Shown in pieces: positions 41,698-50,380 of a DNA stretch of 64,000 nt. Under the pieces are notes generated by a model. That model was not told where the DNA came from and made no database searches. It saw only the letters and a list, made by a program, of their open reading frames with translations. Origin of the DNA: an uncultured Oscillospiraceae bacterium (GTDB taxonomy: Bacteria > Bacillota > Clostridia > Oscillospirales > Oscillospiraceae); contig CAJTUE010000010.1 of the NCBI GenBank assembly GCA_910579775.1, positions 1-64,000 of the forward strand, in the 5' to 3' direction. Every line of letters starts with the position of its first letter. Position 1 is the stretch's first letter. A program made the position numbers and the translations under genes.

Positions 41698-43773
41698 TTA
41701 TTCCTCCGCCTCGGCCTTGGCCTCGGCGGTGACCTTGTCCTGGACGGGTTGAGGCGCGTCCTCGTAGCGGACAAAGGAGAAGGTGAATGACCCGCGGGAC
41801 TGGGTCATGGAGCGAAGGTCGATGGCGTAGGTGTCCATCTCGGCCATGGGGACTTCCGCGTCCAGCACCTGGTTGCCCTCGCCGTCGGGGTTCATGCCCA
41901 TGACGCGGCCGCGGCGCTTGGTGATGTCGCCCATCACGTCGCCCATGTAGCTGTCGGGGATGGTGACGTGGAGCTCCCCGATGGGCTCCAGGAGGACAGG
42001 GCTGGCCTCGGGCATGGCGGCGCGGTAGGAAATCTGGGCGGCGGTCTTGAAGGCAATCTCGGAGGAATCCACCGGGTGGTAGCTTCCGTCATAAAGGGTG
42101 GCCTTCAGGTTGACCACGGGGTAGCCCGCCAGGGGACCGTGGAGGACGGCCTCCCGGAGACCCTTTTCCACGGCGGGGAAGAAGTTCTTGGGTACAGCCC
42201 CGCCAAAGACTTCCTCGGCGAAGACCAGCTCTTCCTGCTCGGGATTGGGTTCAAAGCGGATCCATACATCGCCGAACTGGCCCGAGCCGCCAGTCTGCTT
42301 CTTGTGGCGGCCCTGCTTCTCCACCTTTTTGCGGATCTTCTCACGGTAGGGGACCTTGGGGGTCTTCAGCTCAGCCTCCACGTTGAAGCGGCTCTTGAGC
42401 TTGCTCACCAGCACATCCACCTGGATGTCGCCGGCGGCGTAGATGACCATTTGGTGGGTCTCGGCGTTGTTGACGTAGTAGAAGGAGGGGTCCTCCTCGC
42501 ACATACGGTTGAGACCCTGGGCGATCTTGTCCTCCTGCCCCCTGGTCTTTGGATAGATGGCCACGGTGTAGCACGGCTCGGCAAAGGGGATGGGCTCGAC
42601 CTTGACCACCTTGCGGGGCTCACAGAGGGTGTCGCCGGTTTTGAGCTTATCCATTTTGGACACCGCACCGATATCGCCGCAGCCCAGTTCCTTGACCTCT
42701 TCGGCCTTCTTGCCCTTGATGACGTAGAGGCGGCCCAGCTTCTCGGCCTCGTTGGTGCGGGCGTTGACCATGGGCATGTCCGGCTTGATGGAGCCGGAGA
42801 GGACCTTGATGTAGGAGTATTTGCCGTACTGGTCGGAGACGGTCTTGAACACATAGGCGGCAGGCAGCGCGCCGGGGGCGGCCACAAAGGCGTCTACCTG
42901 ACCCTCGGCGTTCTCGGCCATAAGCGCATGGCCCTCCAGAGGGGTGGGGAGCATCTCCACGATGGTGTCCAGCAGCATCCGGGTGCCCAGGCCGCTTACG
43001 GCGGAGCCGCAGACCACAGGGAAGAGGGAAAGGTCCTTCACGCCCTGGCGCAGGCCCTGGAGCATCTCGGCGTAGGTGAAATCCTCGCCGGAGAAATACT
43101 TGTCCATGAATTCCTCGCTGGTCTCGGCGACGGATTCCTTCAAAGCGTCGTAAAGCTCGTCCAGGACGGGCTTCTTGTCTTCGGGGACTTCGATCTCAAT
43201 GCGCTCGGCCTTGGGGCCGATCTCAAAGGCGCGCTTATGGAGCACGTCGATGATGCCGATGACCTTCTTGTTGGCGTCCCAGATGGGGGCGGCTACGGGA
43301 GCGATATTCTTGCCGAAGCGCTCACGCAGGGTCTCAAAGGCGGCGTTGTAATCGGAGTTGTCCTCGTCGGTCTTGGAGATATAGAGCAGACGGGGGAGCT
43401 TACGCTGTTCGCAGTATTTCCAAGCCTTTTCCGCCCCAACGCTCATCCCGGCCTTGGCGGAGCAGACGATGATCGCGGCGTCGGCGGCCTGAAGAGCCTC
43501 CACCACCTCGCCGGCGAAGTCAAAGCCGCCAGGGGTGTCCAGAATGTTGATCTTACAGCCGTTATACTCCACAGGGGCGATGGCGGTGGAGATGGAGGTC
43601 TGACGGCGGATCTCCTCGGGGTCAAAGTCGCACAAGGTGTTGCCGTCGGCAGTGTTGCCCAGACGGACGGTGCCGCCGGTGATGTAAAGCATGCTCTCTA
43701 CGAGGGTGGTCTTGCCGTTGCCCGCGTGGCCCAGCAGGCAGACGTTGCGAATGTTCTGGACGGAATAGCTCAT
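41698..43773 (-). CDS. Elongation factor G-like protein (EF-G paralog)
   Basis: 691 residues with all EF-G domains. The GTPase P-loop GHAGNGKTT lies near the N-terminus. G3 reads DTPGGFDF where canonical EF-G has DTPGHVDF, so the catalytic His is missing. G4 reads SKTDED instead of NKxD. Domain IV is present (RHKKQTGGSGQFGDVWIRFE). This is the translocase-like paralog family common in Clostridia, of unsettled role (possibly stress, ribosome rescue or recycling). The C-terminus ends in an Ala/Glu-rich tail. The ATG at 43773 is downstream of the promoter. Confidence 0.88.
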   Translation of the reverse strand: MSYSVQNIRNVCLLGHAGNGKTTLVESMLYITGGTVRLGNTADGNTLCDFDPEEIRRQTSISTAIAPVEYNGCKINILDTPGGFDFAGEVVEALQAADAAIIVCSAKAGMSVGAEKAWKYCEQRKLPRLLYISKTDEDNSDYNAAFETLRERFGKNIAPVAAPIWDANKKVIGIIDVLHKRAFEIGPKAERIEIEVPEDKKPVLDELYDALKESVAETSEEFMDKYFSGEDFTYAEMLQGLRQGVKDLSLFPVVCGSAVSGLGTRMLLDTIVEMLPTPLEGHALMAENAEGQVDAFVAAPGALPAAYVFKTVSDQYGKYSYIKVLSGSIKPDMPMVNARTNEAEKLGRLYVIKGKKAEEVKELGCGDIGAVSKMDKLKTGDTLCEPRKVVKVEPIPFAEPCYTVAIYPKTRGQEDKIAQGLNRMCEEDPSFYYVNNAETHQMVIYAAGDIQVDVLVSKLKSRFNVEAELKTPKVPYREKIRKKVEKQGRHKKQTGGSGQFGDVWIRFEPNPEQEELVFAEEVFGGAVPKNFFPAVEKGLREAVLHGPLAGYPVVNLKATLYDGSYHPVDSSEIAFKTAAQISYRAAMPEASPVLLEPIGELHVTIPDSYMGDVMGDITKRRGRVMGMNPDGEGNQVLDAEVPMAEMDTYAIDLRSMTQSRGSFTFSFVRYEDAPQPVQDKVTAEAKAEAEE

Positions 43774-43822
43774 GTTGCCTCGCTCCTTCGTGTTCAAGTG
43801 GTAGTGCCAAAAACTATTAGTC

Positions 43823-43851
43823 ATTATACACCAAAGAGTGCTGTCTGACAA
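43823..43851 (-). promoter_or_regulatory. Promoter of the EF-G-like gene
   Basis: -35 TTGTCA (43846-43851), 17-bp spacer, -10 TATAAT (43823-43828), minus strand; 50 bp before the ATG. Confidence 0.8.
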
Positions 43852-43967
43852 CTACTATTTTCGGAAAAATGCCAAATGAAATGAAAAGAGCGGCGTCGGG
43901 CACAGTTTGACGCTGCGCATACCCAGTCCAAAATTTGGGTATACTGCCCGTGATTGGAGGGGTTTGT

Positions 43968-44648
43968 GTGTTTATTGCCCTGTTTCGCACCGTAGTGCTT
44001 TATCTTCTCATCATTTTGGGGATTCGGTTGATGGGCAAGCGGCAGGTGGGGGAGCTGGAGCCCAGTGAGCTGGTGTTTACCCTTCTGATCGCGGACTTGG
44101 CGGCGGTGCCCATGCAGGATTTCGGCATCCCGCTCAGCCGAGGGGTCATCCCCATCATTGCGCTGCTGTGCGTGACCCTGCTCCTGTCCATTTTTACGGT
44201 GAAAAGCATTCGGTTCCGGGCGTTTATCTGCGGAAGACCCAGTATCGTCATCAAAGACGGGAAGCTGTGCCAGCAGGAGATGCTCAAGAACCGCTTTACC
44301 TTGGACGAGCTTTCTGAGGAACTGCGGGTGCAAGGGTACAGCGACATTTCCAAGGTCAAGTACGCGATCTTGGAGACCAACGGGCAGTTGACGGTGCTTT
44401 TGAATGCGGAGGAACAGCCGGTGACGGCGGCGCAGATGGGTCTGACGCCCAAGGAGCCCGGTCTGCCCGCCATTATCATCAGTGACGGGCGGCTGCTGGA
44501 GGACAACCTGAAAAAGCGGGGATTGGACGACAAGTGGCTGGAAAAGCAGCTGGAACACAACCACGTGCGGCGGGTGAAGGATGTGTTCATCCTGTCGGTG
44601 GATGAGCAGGGGACAGTATTCTTTGCGGAAAAGGAGAAGAAGCGGTGA
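43968..44648 (+). CDS. DUF421 membrane protein (YetF-like)
   Basis: 226 residues. Two or three N-terminal transmembrane helices (about 1-70) precede a cytoplasmic domain with GRPSIVIKDGKLCQQEMLKN and YAILETNGQLTVLL, the DUF421/YetF signature. The GTG has GGAGGGG 5 bases upstream. A 4-bp overlap couples it to the next gene. Related proteins are linked to spore germination or membrane functions in Bacillus; the molecular role is unknown. The inverted repeat ATACCCA-N10-TGGGTAT sits over a TATACT just upstream. Confidence 0.85.
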   Translation: MFIALFRTVVLYLLIILGIRLMGKRQVGELEPSELVFTLLIADLAAVPMQDFGIPLSRGVIPIIALLCVTLLLSIFTVKSIRFRAFICGRPSIVIKDGKLCQQEMLKNRFTLDELSEELRVQGYSDISKVKYAILETNGQLTVLLNAEEQPVTAAQMGLTPKEPGLPAIIISDGRLLEDNLKKRGLDDKWLEKQLEHNHVRRVKDVFILSVDEQGTVFFAEKEKKR

Positions 44649-45025
44649 AAAAAGGATGGCTGGCGGTGGGATTGTTGGCGGCGATGGTGGCGCTGTCCTT
44701 GTGGCACGTGTCCGCCCTGGGCGGACTGACCGGCGACCTGGGGGAGCAGCTTCGCCGGGCAGAGAAACTGGCGGAGCAGGGGGATTGGGACAAGGCGGCG
44801 GAGCTCACCCGGGCTGCGTCGGAGCAGTGGGACGGCAGGGCCTTTTACCTCCACGTCACCCTGGATCATAAGACCGCGGACGATATTGCGGTGGGCTTTG
44901 CGGAAACGCTGGAGTTTTTGGAGTGGCAGGAGTCAGGGGAGTATTCGGCGGCCAACGCCAGGCTCATGGAGCAGCTCAAACTTCTGGGCGAGGTGGAACG
45001 GCCCAACTTGGAGAACCTTTTGTAA
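44645..45025 (+). CDS. DUF4363 protein
   Basis: 126 residues with an N-terminal transmembrane helix or signal anchor (WLAVGLLAAMVALSLWHVSA) and an extracytoplasmic helical domain rich in Glu and Leu. DUF4363 genes are commonly paired with DUF421 in Clostridia, as here (GTG start overlapping by 4 bp), suggesting a membrane complex. Function unknown. A weak terminator follows. Confidence 0.8.
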   Translation: MKKGWLAVGLLAAMVALSLWHVSALGGLTGDLGEQLRRAEKLAEQGDWDKAAELTRAASEQWDGRAFYLHVTLDHKTADDIAVGFAETLEFLEWQESGEYSAANARLMEQLKLLGEVERPNLENLL

Positions 45026-45028
45026 AGG

Positions 45029-45052
45029 GGGGCGGCTTCGCCCTTCTTTTTT
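45029..45052 (+). terminator. Terminator after DUF4363
   Basis: Short GGGCG / CGCCC stem with a GCTT loop and CTTCTTTTTT tail. Confidence 0.6.
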
Positions 45053-45053
45053 G

Positions 45054-45082
45054 TTGCAAATCGTGGGTGGAGCCATTATAAT
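45054..45082 (+). promoter_or_regulatory. Promoter of the ruv operon
   Basis: -35 TTGCAA (45054-45059), 17-bp spacer, -10 TATAAT (45077-45082). No LexA/DinR box was recognised. Confidence 0.75.
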
Positions 45083-45120
45083 GATAAATTGAATGATAAG
45101 CAATGGGGAGGTGTGGGCGC

Positions 45121-45609
45121 ATGGTCATTCTGGGTATCGACCCTGGCTATGCCATCGTGGGCTTCGGTGTGCTGGAGAAGAGCCGGGGTTTGGACGCCCG
45201 GCTCTTGGCCTGTGGGGCTATCAACACCCCGGCGGGGCTGCCCCTTCCCAAGCGGCTTTTGCAGATCGGCAATGATATGCGTGCACTCATCGCCCAATTT
45301 TCCCCCGACGCCATGGCCATTGAGAAGCTCTACTTCGGCAACAACGTCACTACCGGCATCGGCGTGGCTCAGGCACGGGGGGTCATTCTGGCGGAGGCGG
45401 AGCGGGAGGGGCTGGCGATCTATGAGTACGATCCCTCTCAGGTGAAGTCGGCGGTGACGGGCTACGGCAAGGCGGAGAAGCGGCAGGTGATGGACATGAC
45501 CAAGCGGCTGCTCCATTTGAATGCCGTTCCTAAGCCGGACGACGCCGCGGACGCGGTGGCCATTGCCTTGTGCCATGCGCGCAGCAGCACTTCGCTGCTG
45601 CAGAAGTAG
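45121..45609 (+). CDS. ruvC: Crossover junction endodeoxyribonuclease RuvC
   Basis: 162 residues. Resolves Holliday junctions after RuvAB branch migration. The acidic active site is visible: D7 in ILGIDPG, E in AIEKLYF and the Asp pair in PDDAADAVAIALCH. The ATG was chosen after GGGGAGGTG. First gene of ruvC-ruvA-X-ruvB; a family A repeat separates it from ruvA. Confidence 0.96.
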   Translation: MVILGIDPGYAIVGFGVLEKSRGLDARLLACGAINTPAGLPLPKRLLQIGNDMRALIAQFSPDAMAIEKLYFGNNVTTGIGVAQARGVILAEAEREGLAIYEYDPSQVKSAVTGYGKAEKRQVMDMTKRLLHLNAVPKPDDAADAVAIALCHARSSTSLLQK

Positions 45610-45649
45610 GGGCGCGCGGTGTTCGCTGGAGGACGTGGGAGGATGACCG

Positions 45650-45725
45650 GCGGGCGGGGCAAGCCCCGCCCCTACGAAAGGATACGTGACCGGAGGCAAT
45701 GTAGGGGAGGGGCTTGCCCCGCCCA
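45650..45725. repeat. Intergenic double-hairpin repeat, family A (copy 5)
   Basis: GGGCGGGGCAAGCCCCGCCC, CTACG, a 24-base spacer, GTAGGGGAGGGGCTTGCC, CCGCCC. The two hairpins match those at 34503 almost base for base while the spacers differ, which is the mark of a mobile or recombining repeat. Confidence 0.8.
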
Positions 45726-45768
45726 AAACGTGAGCCGACGGGAACAGTCATAAGAAGGAGGTGAAGAA

Positions 45769-46374
45769 ATGTATTATTATGTGAAGGGTGAGGTGGCCCA
45801 CATTGCGCCCTATCTGGCGGTGATCGACTGCGGCGGGGTGGGCTACGCCTGCCGAACCACCCAGAACACTCTGTCCTATCTCAAGCAGGGCCAGCAGGCC
45901 AAGCTCTATACCTATCTCAACGTCCGGGAGGACGCCATGGAGCTCTACGGCTTCTATTCGGAGAGCGAGCTGAGCTGCTTCCAGATGCTGCTTGGGGTGT
46001 CCGGGGTGGGGCCTAAGGCGGCCCTTGCCATGCTGTCCGCCACCACCCCCGAGGGGCTGGCGGCCAGCGTCATCACCGGGGATGAGCGGGCCTTGACCGC
46101 CGCCCAGGGGGTGGGGAAGAAGATCGCCCAGCGGGTCATTCTGGAGCTGAAGGATAAGCTGGCCAAGGGCCAGCTGCCCACCGCCGGAGGGGAGAGCTAC
46201 GGCGGCAGCGGCGTTACCGTCATCCCCCAGAACAAGGCAAGCGAGGCGGCGGCGGCGTTGGCGGTGCTGGGCTATTCCGCCCAGGAGGTGGCCCTGGCCC
46301 TCAAGGGGATCGATCTGGAGGCGCTTCCTCTGGAGGAGATCGTCCGTCAGGCGCTGAAAAAGATGGTCAAATAA
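45769..46374 (+). CDS. ruvA: Holliday junction branch migration protein RuvA
   Basis: 201 residues. N-terminal OB fold (MYYYVKGEVAHIAPYLAVID), central helix-hairpin-helix (LLGVSGVGPKAALAML and GVGKKIAQRVILELKDKL) and C-terminal RuvB-binding domain III (AALAVLGYSAQEVALALKG). It holds the four-way junction and recruits RuvB. AAGGAGGTGA precedes the ATG. Confidence 0.97.
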   Translation: MYYYVKGEVAHIAPYLAVIDCGGVGYACRTTQNTLSYLKQGQQAKLYTYLNVREDAMELYGFYSESELSCFQMLLGVSGVGPKAALAMLSATTPEGLAASVITGDERALTAAQGVGKKIAQRVILELKDKLAKGQLPTAGGESYGGSGVTVIPQNKASEAAAALAVLGYSAQEVALALKGIDLEALPLEEIVRQALKKMVK

Positions 46375-46396
46375 TTTTTGTTTGGAGGAAACCAAA

Positions 46397-46774
46397 ATGA
46401 AAAAGCGCATTTTAGCTCTGGTACTGGCCCTTGTGATGGTATTTGCCCTGTGTGCCTGCAGCGGCGGAGGGAAGAGCGCCGCTGTCACCGTCACCGTCGT
46501 CCACGGGGACGGAAGCACTAAAGATTTTAACATCAAAACTGACAAGGAGATGCTGGGTGAGGCTCTGACCGACGAGAAGCTCATCGACGGCGAGGACGGT
46601 CCCTACGGCCTGTTCGTGAAGACGGTGGACGGGGAGACCGCCGACGACGCCGCCCAGGAGTGGTGGTGCCTTACCAAGGGTGGCGGCACGGTGAACACCG
46701 GCATCGACTCCACCCCCGTGGAGGACGGCGCGGCCTATGAACTGACCCTGATGACTGGGTGGGAAGAAACATAA
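46397..46774 (+). CDS. DUF4430-like lipoprotein inside the ruv operon
   Basis: 125 residues. Signal peptide with a lipobox (LVMVFALCAC, then SGGG) followed by a small beta domain: TVTVVHGDGSTKDFNIKTDK, then EWWCLTKGGGTVNTGIDSTP. This resembles DUF4430, the domain shared with transcobalamin/intrinsic-factor-like ligand binders. It is anchored outside the membrane, so a direct role in recombination is unlikely; its position between ruvA and ruvB is probably a passenger insertion. TTTGGAGG precedes the ATG. Confidence 0.75.
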   Translation: MKKRILALVLALVMVFALCACSGGGKSAAVTVTVVHGDGSTKDFNIKTDKEMLGEALTDEKLIDGEDGPYGLFVKTVDGETADDAAQEWWCLTKGGGTVNTGIDSTPVEDGAAYELTLMTGWEET

Positions 46775-46789
46775 AAGAGGTGAGACCCC

Positions 46790-47851
46790 TTGAGCATCGA
46801 CTTTTCCGAGAGCGGCTTTGAGACCGAGCAGCCTCTGGTCGCCACCTCCCTCCTCCGCGAGGACGAGGGGGAGTACTCCCTGCGCCCCAAGACCCTTGGG
46901 GAGTACATCGGCCAGAGGAAGGCCAAGGAGAATCTGACGGTGTTCATCCAGGCGGCGAAAATGCGCAACGAGCCGCTGGACCATGTCCTGCTCCATGGCC
47001 CCCCGGGCCTGGGCAAGACCACCCTCAGCGGCATCATCGCCAACGAGATGGGGGTGAACATCCGTATTACCTCCGGTCCCGCCATCGAAAAGCCGGGGGA
47101 CCTGGCGGCGCTTTTGACCAATCTGCAGGAGAACGACATCCTCTTTGTGGACGAGATCCACCGCCTCAACCGGCAGGTGGAGGAAATTTTGTACCCTGCT
47201 ATGGAGGACTATGCCATCGACATCATCATTGGTAAGGGACCCTCCGCCAACTCCATCCGCCTGGACCTGCCCCGGTTTACCCTCATCGGGGCTACCACCC
47301 GGGCGGGGCAGCTCTCCGCCCCCCTGCGCGACCGCTTTGGAGTCACCCTGCGGTTGGAGCTCTATACCCCCGAGGAGCTGGCGCTCATCGTCAAGCGCTC
47401 GGCGGGTATTTTGGAGGTGCCTATCGAGGACGCGGGCGCCATGGAGATCGCCAAGCGATCCCGGGGCACCCCCCGCATTGCCAACCGGATGCTCCGCCGG
47501 GTGCGGGATTTTGCCCAGGTGAAGGCGGGGGGGATCATCACCCGCCAGGTGGCCGACGAGGCCCTCACCGCTCTGGAGGTGGACTGCCTAGGGCTGGACG
47601 CGGTGGACCGGCGGATGCTGCGCAGTATTATCGACAACTACCGGGGTGGACCCGTGGGGCTGGATACCCTGGCGGCTACCATCAACGAGGAATCGGTGAC
47701 TCTGGAGGATGTGTACGAGCCCTATCTGATGCAGCTGGGCTTTCTCACCCGCACCCCCCGGGGCCGGTGCGTCACCGCCAAGGCCTATCAGCATTTGGGG
47801 CTGAACGTACCTGGCGGGTTTGGAGAGGGAATGGAGCAACTAACGCTGTGA
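46790..47851 (+). CDS. ruvB: Holliday junction branch migration ATPase RuvB
   Basis: 353 residues, AAA+ motor. Walker A GPPGLGKTTL, Walker B VDEIHRL, sensor 1 GATTRAGQLS, arginine-finger region PLRDRFG and a C-terminal winged helix (FLTRTPRGRCVTAKAYQHLG). TTG start with AAAGAGGTG upstream. It drives branch migration with RuvA. Confidence 0.98.
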   Translation: MSIDFSESGFETEQPLVATSLLREDEGEYSLRPKTLGEYIGQRKAKENLTVFIQAAKMRNEPLDHVLLHGPPGLGKTTLSGIIANEMGVNIRITSGPAIEKPGDLAALLTNLQENDILFVDEIHRLNRQVEEILYPAMEDYAIDIIIGKGPSANSIRLDLPRFTLIGATTRAGQLSAPLRDRFGVTLRLELYTPEELALIVKRSAGILEVPIEDAGAMEIAKRSRGTPRIANRMLRRVRDFAQVKAGGIITRQVADEALTALEVDCLGLDAVDRRMLRSIIDNYRGGPVGLDTLAATINEESVTLEDVYEPYLMQLGFLTRTPRGRCVTAKAYQHLGLNVPGGFGEGMEQLTL

Positions 47852-47875
47852 TTCTGACAAAAGGGGTTGGAAGCG

Positions 47876-49228
47876 ATGGGTAAATTATTTGGAACAGATG
47901 GCATTCGTGGGGTGGTCAACGCCGGACTGGACGCCCAGCTGGCCTATCAGGTAGGCCTGGCTGCGGCGGCGGTGCTCCGCAAGGAGAAGGGCGGCGAGAG
48001 ACCGGTGGTCACCATCGGCAAGGACACCCGCATCTCCTCTGATGTGCTGGAGGGCGCGCTGGTGGCAGGGCTTTGCTCCGCCGGGGCGGACGTGCTCCAC
48101 CTGGGGGTGTTCCCCACCCCCGCCGTGGCCTTTGCCACAGTAGACAAGGCGGCCGACGCGGGGGTGGTCATCTCCGCCTCCCACAACCCCTTTGAGCACA
48201 ACGGCATCAAGATCTTCAACGGCAGGGGCGTTAAGCTCTCCGACGCTCTGGAGAACGAGATCGAGGACATTATCCTGAACGGCGTGGAGGTCCCGGTCGT
48301 GACCCACGGGGACATTGGCAGGGTGACCTATCTGGACGCCAAGGAGCGGGAGCGGTATCTGGATCATCTGGTCTCTACCATTGACAGCGACCTGGCGGGG
48401 CTTCGCATTGCGGTGGACTGCGCCAACGGCGCGGCCTCCGCCACCGCCCCTGCTCTGTTTGCCCGCTTTCCCAAGCTGGACTGCGACATTTTCTATGCCG
48501 AGCCTGACGGCGTGAACATCAACAACGGCTGTGGCTCCACCCACCTGGAGGCCCTGCGGGAGCGGATGAAGACCGGGCGGTATGACCTGGGTCTGGCCTT
48601 TGACGGGGACGCGGACCGCTTTTTGGCGGTGGATGAGCTGGGAGAGCCTATCGACGGCGACCAGATTATGGCCATCTGCGGCAGCGATCTGATGGCCCGG
48701 GGGGAGCTGCCCGGTAATGCCGTGGTGGCCACCGTCATGTCCAATCTGGGCTTTCGGCTGTTCACGAAAGAGCACGGCATGAAGCTGGAGATCACCGATG
48801 TGGGCGACCGCAATGTGCTGGAGCGGATGCTGGAGAAGGGCTATGCCCTGGGTGGCGAGCAGTCGGGCCACACCATCTTTTTGAAGCACGCCACCACCGG
48901 CGACGGGCAGCTCTCCGCCCTTCAGCTACTACAGGTGCTGAAGAAGTCGGGCAGACGGGCCTCGGAGCTGGCGGCCATGTGCGCGGTCTATCCCCAGATG
49001 CTCATCAATGTCCCGGTGGCCGACAAGGCCGCCAAAGAGCGGATCATGGCTTCCGACGCTCTGGCAAAAGCGGTGGCCGGGACGGAGCAGAGCCTGGGAG
49101 ACAGGGGCCGGGTGCTGGTGCGTCCCTCAGGCACCGAGGCGCTGGTGCGGGTGATGGTAGAGGCCGCTGAGGACGCCGAGGCTAGGGAGATGGCAGAGGC
49201 TTTGGCGAATGTCATAAAAAACCTCTGA
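47876..49228 (+). CDS. glmM: Phosphoglucosamine mutase
   Basis: 450 residues. Converts glucosamine-6-P to glucosamine-1-P for peptidoglycan. The phosphoserine loop is in SASHNPFEHNGIK (about residue 100), the metal site DGDADR near 244 and the sugar loop GGEQSGHTIF near 325. ATG chosen at MGKLFGTDGIRG; the TTG three codons earlier is less likely. It follows ruvB after 24 bp. Confidence 0.97.
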   Translation: MGKLFGTDGIRGVVNAGLDAQLAYQVGLAAAAVLRKEKGGERPVVTIGKDTRISSDVLEGALVAGLCSAGADVLHLGVFPTPAVAFATVDKAADAGVVISASHNPFEHNGIKIFNGRGVKLSDALENEIEDIILNGVEVPVVTHGDIGRVTYLDAKERERYLDHLVSTIDSDLAGLRIAVDCANGAASATAPALFARFPKLDCDIFYAEPDGVNINNGCGSTHLEALRERMKTGRYDLGLAFDGDADRFLAVDELGEPIDGDQIMAICGSDLMARGELPGNAVVATVMSNLGFRLFTKEHGMKLEITDVGDRNVLERMLEKGYALGGEQSGHTIFLKHATTGDGQLSALQLLQVLKKSGRRASELAAMCAVYPQMLINVPVADKAAKERIMASDALAKAVAGTEQSLGDRGRVLVRPSGTEALVRVMVEAAEDAEAREMAEALANVIKNL

Positions 49229-49264
49229 TTTTTGGCGGAGAATAAAATAATTTGCCCAAATCTC

Positions 49265-49294
49265 TTGACAAGCGGACAGGAAGTATAATATAAT
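49265..49294 (+). promoter_or_regulatory. Promoter of the SigH-like gene
   Basis: -35 TTGACA (49265-49270), 18-bp spacer, -10 TATAAT (49289-49294). It makes the GTG at 49295 an unlikely start and supports ATG 49313. Confidence 0.85.
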
Positions 49295-49312
49295 GTGCGA
49301 GGAACGGAACGA

Positions 49313-49933
49313 ATGAGCGAAAAATATCCACTCTACTCCCGGGAAGCGGCCCGGGAGATTTCCGACGAGGTCCTGCTGCAAGGAGCCCGGGAAGGGGACA
49401 GGGCCGCGGAGGAAACACTGATTCTGCGCTATACCCGCATGGTCCGCGCCTGTGCCCGGCCGCTCTTTTTGGCGGGAGGGGACAGCGAGGATCTGTTGCA
49501 GGAGGGACTGCTGGGTCTGCTGGATGCCGTTCGGGAGTTCGACAGCCGCAGAGACGCCGCCTTTCCCACCTTCGCACGGGTGTGTGTTCAAAACCGCCTA
49601 CGCTCCGCGGTGCGCAGCGCGGCGCGGGAAAAACATATGGTACTCAATGCCGCCGTGCCCTGGGAGGGGCAGGAGACGGCCGAGGGCGGGCAGGGGCCCG
49701 AAAACCCGGAGGATCTGGTGATCGCCCGGGAGGCGAGAAGGGAAGAACTGGCCAGGCTGGGCCGGGAGCTGTCCCCCTTCGAGCGGGAGGTGCTGGGGCA
49801 GTATCTGGAAGGACTGTCCTATGCGGAGATTGCCCGGGCCACCGGCAGGCCATCCAAGGCGGTGGACAACGCGGTCCAGCGGATCCGCCGAAAGCTGGGC
49901 GGCGCCAAACACGGCGACATCAGCGCAAGCTGA
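49313..49933 (+). CDS. RNA polymerase sigma-70 family factor (SigH-like)
   Basis: 206 residues. Region 2 (DLLQEGLLGLLDAVREFDSR, then FPTFARVCVQNRLRSAVRSA) and region 4 (LSPFEREVLGQYLEGLSYAE, then KAVDNAVQRIRRKL). The phrase around AREKHMVLN matches the pattern of sigma-30/SigH (TRQKHIPLN), the transition-state sigma factor. No anti-sigma gene is next to it. The spore genes nearby fit a sporulating host. Other sigma-70 subgroups cannot be excluded. Confidence 0.8.
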   Translation: MSEKYPLYSREAAREISDEVLLQGAREGDRAAEETLILRYTRMVRACARPLFLAGGDSEDLLQEGLLGLLDAVREFDSRRDAAFPTFARVCVQNRLRSAVRSAAREKHMVLNAAVPWEGQETAEGGQGPENPEDLVIAREARREELARLGRELSPFEREVLGQYLEGLSYAEIARATGRPSKAVDNAVQRIRRKLGGAKHGDISAS

Positions 49934-50003
49934 TCGCACATATTCTATGTCCCAGCACGATCGGTTTTTCCGGGCCTGGGCAATCAAAGAGAGGGTTATC
50001 AGC

Positions 50004-50303
50004 ATGTACGAAGACAAGACACTCATTTGCAAAGAATGTGGCCAGGAGTTCGTGTTCACCGCCGGTGAGCAGGAGTTCTACGCTGAACGCGGTTTCCAGA
50101 ACGAGCCCCAGCGCTGCAAGGCTTGCCGCGACGCCCGGAAGGCCGCTGCCCGTGGTCCCCGCGAGTACTTCACCGCCACCTGTGCCTCCTGCGGCGGCGA
50201 GGCCAAGGTCCCCTTTGAGCCCAAGACTGACCGTCCCGTCTACTGCAGCGAGTGCTTTGCCAAGATGCGCGAGGAGCAGTCCGGCGCTCCCGTGGAGGAA
50301 TAA
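50004..50303 (+). CDS. Zinc-ribbon protein (two CxxC modules)
   Basis: 99 residues with two zinc-binding ribbons: LICKECGQEF...CKACRDARK, then CASCGGEAKVPFEP...YCSECFAKM, four CxxC pairs in all. The second has the spacing of the DksA/CxxC-x17-CxxC family. The strong AGAGAGGG site and simple codon use suggest high expression. It probably binds nucleic acid or a protein partner; the role is not known. A terminator follows. Confidence 0.85.
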   Translation: MYEDKTLICKECGQEFVFTAGEQEFYAERGFQNEPQRCKACRDARKAAARGPREYFTATCASCGGEAKVPFEPKTDRPVYCSECFAKMREEQSGAPVEE

Positions 50304-50321
50304 ACTCCGCTTCTTGAAGGA

Positions 50322-50360
50322 CAAAGAACCCCCGACGCGTCATGCGTCGGGGGTTCTTTT
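50322..50360 (+). terminator. Terminator after the zinc-ribbon gene
   Basis: AAAGAACCCCCGACGC / GCGTCGGGGGTTCTTT stem with a GTCAT loop and T tail. Confidence 0.92.
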
Positions 50361-50380
50361 GTGTGGGCGCGTTCTCCTGC

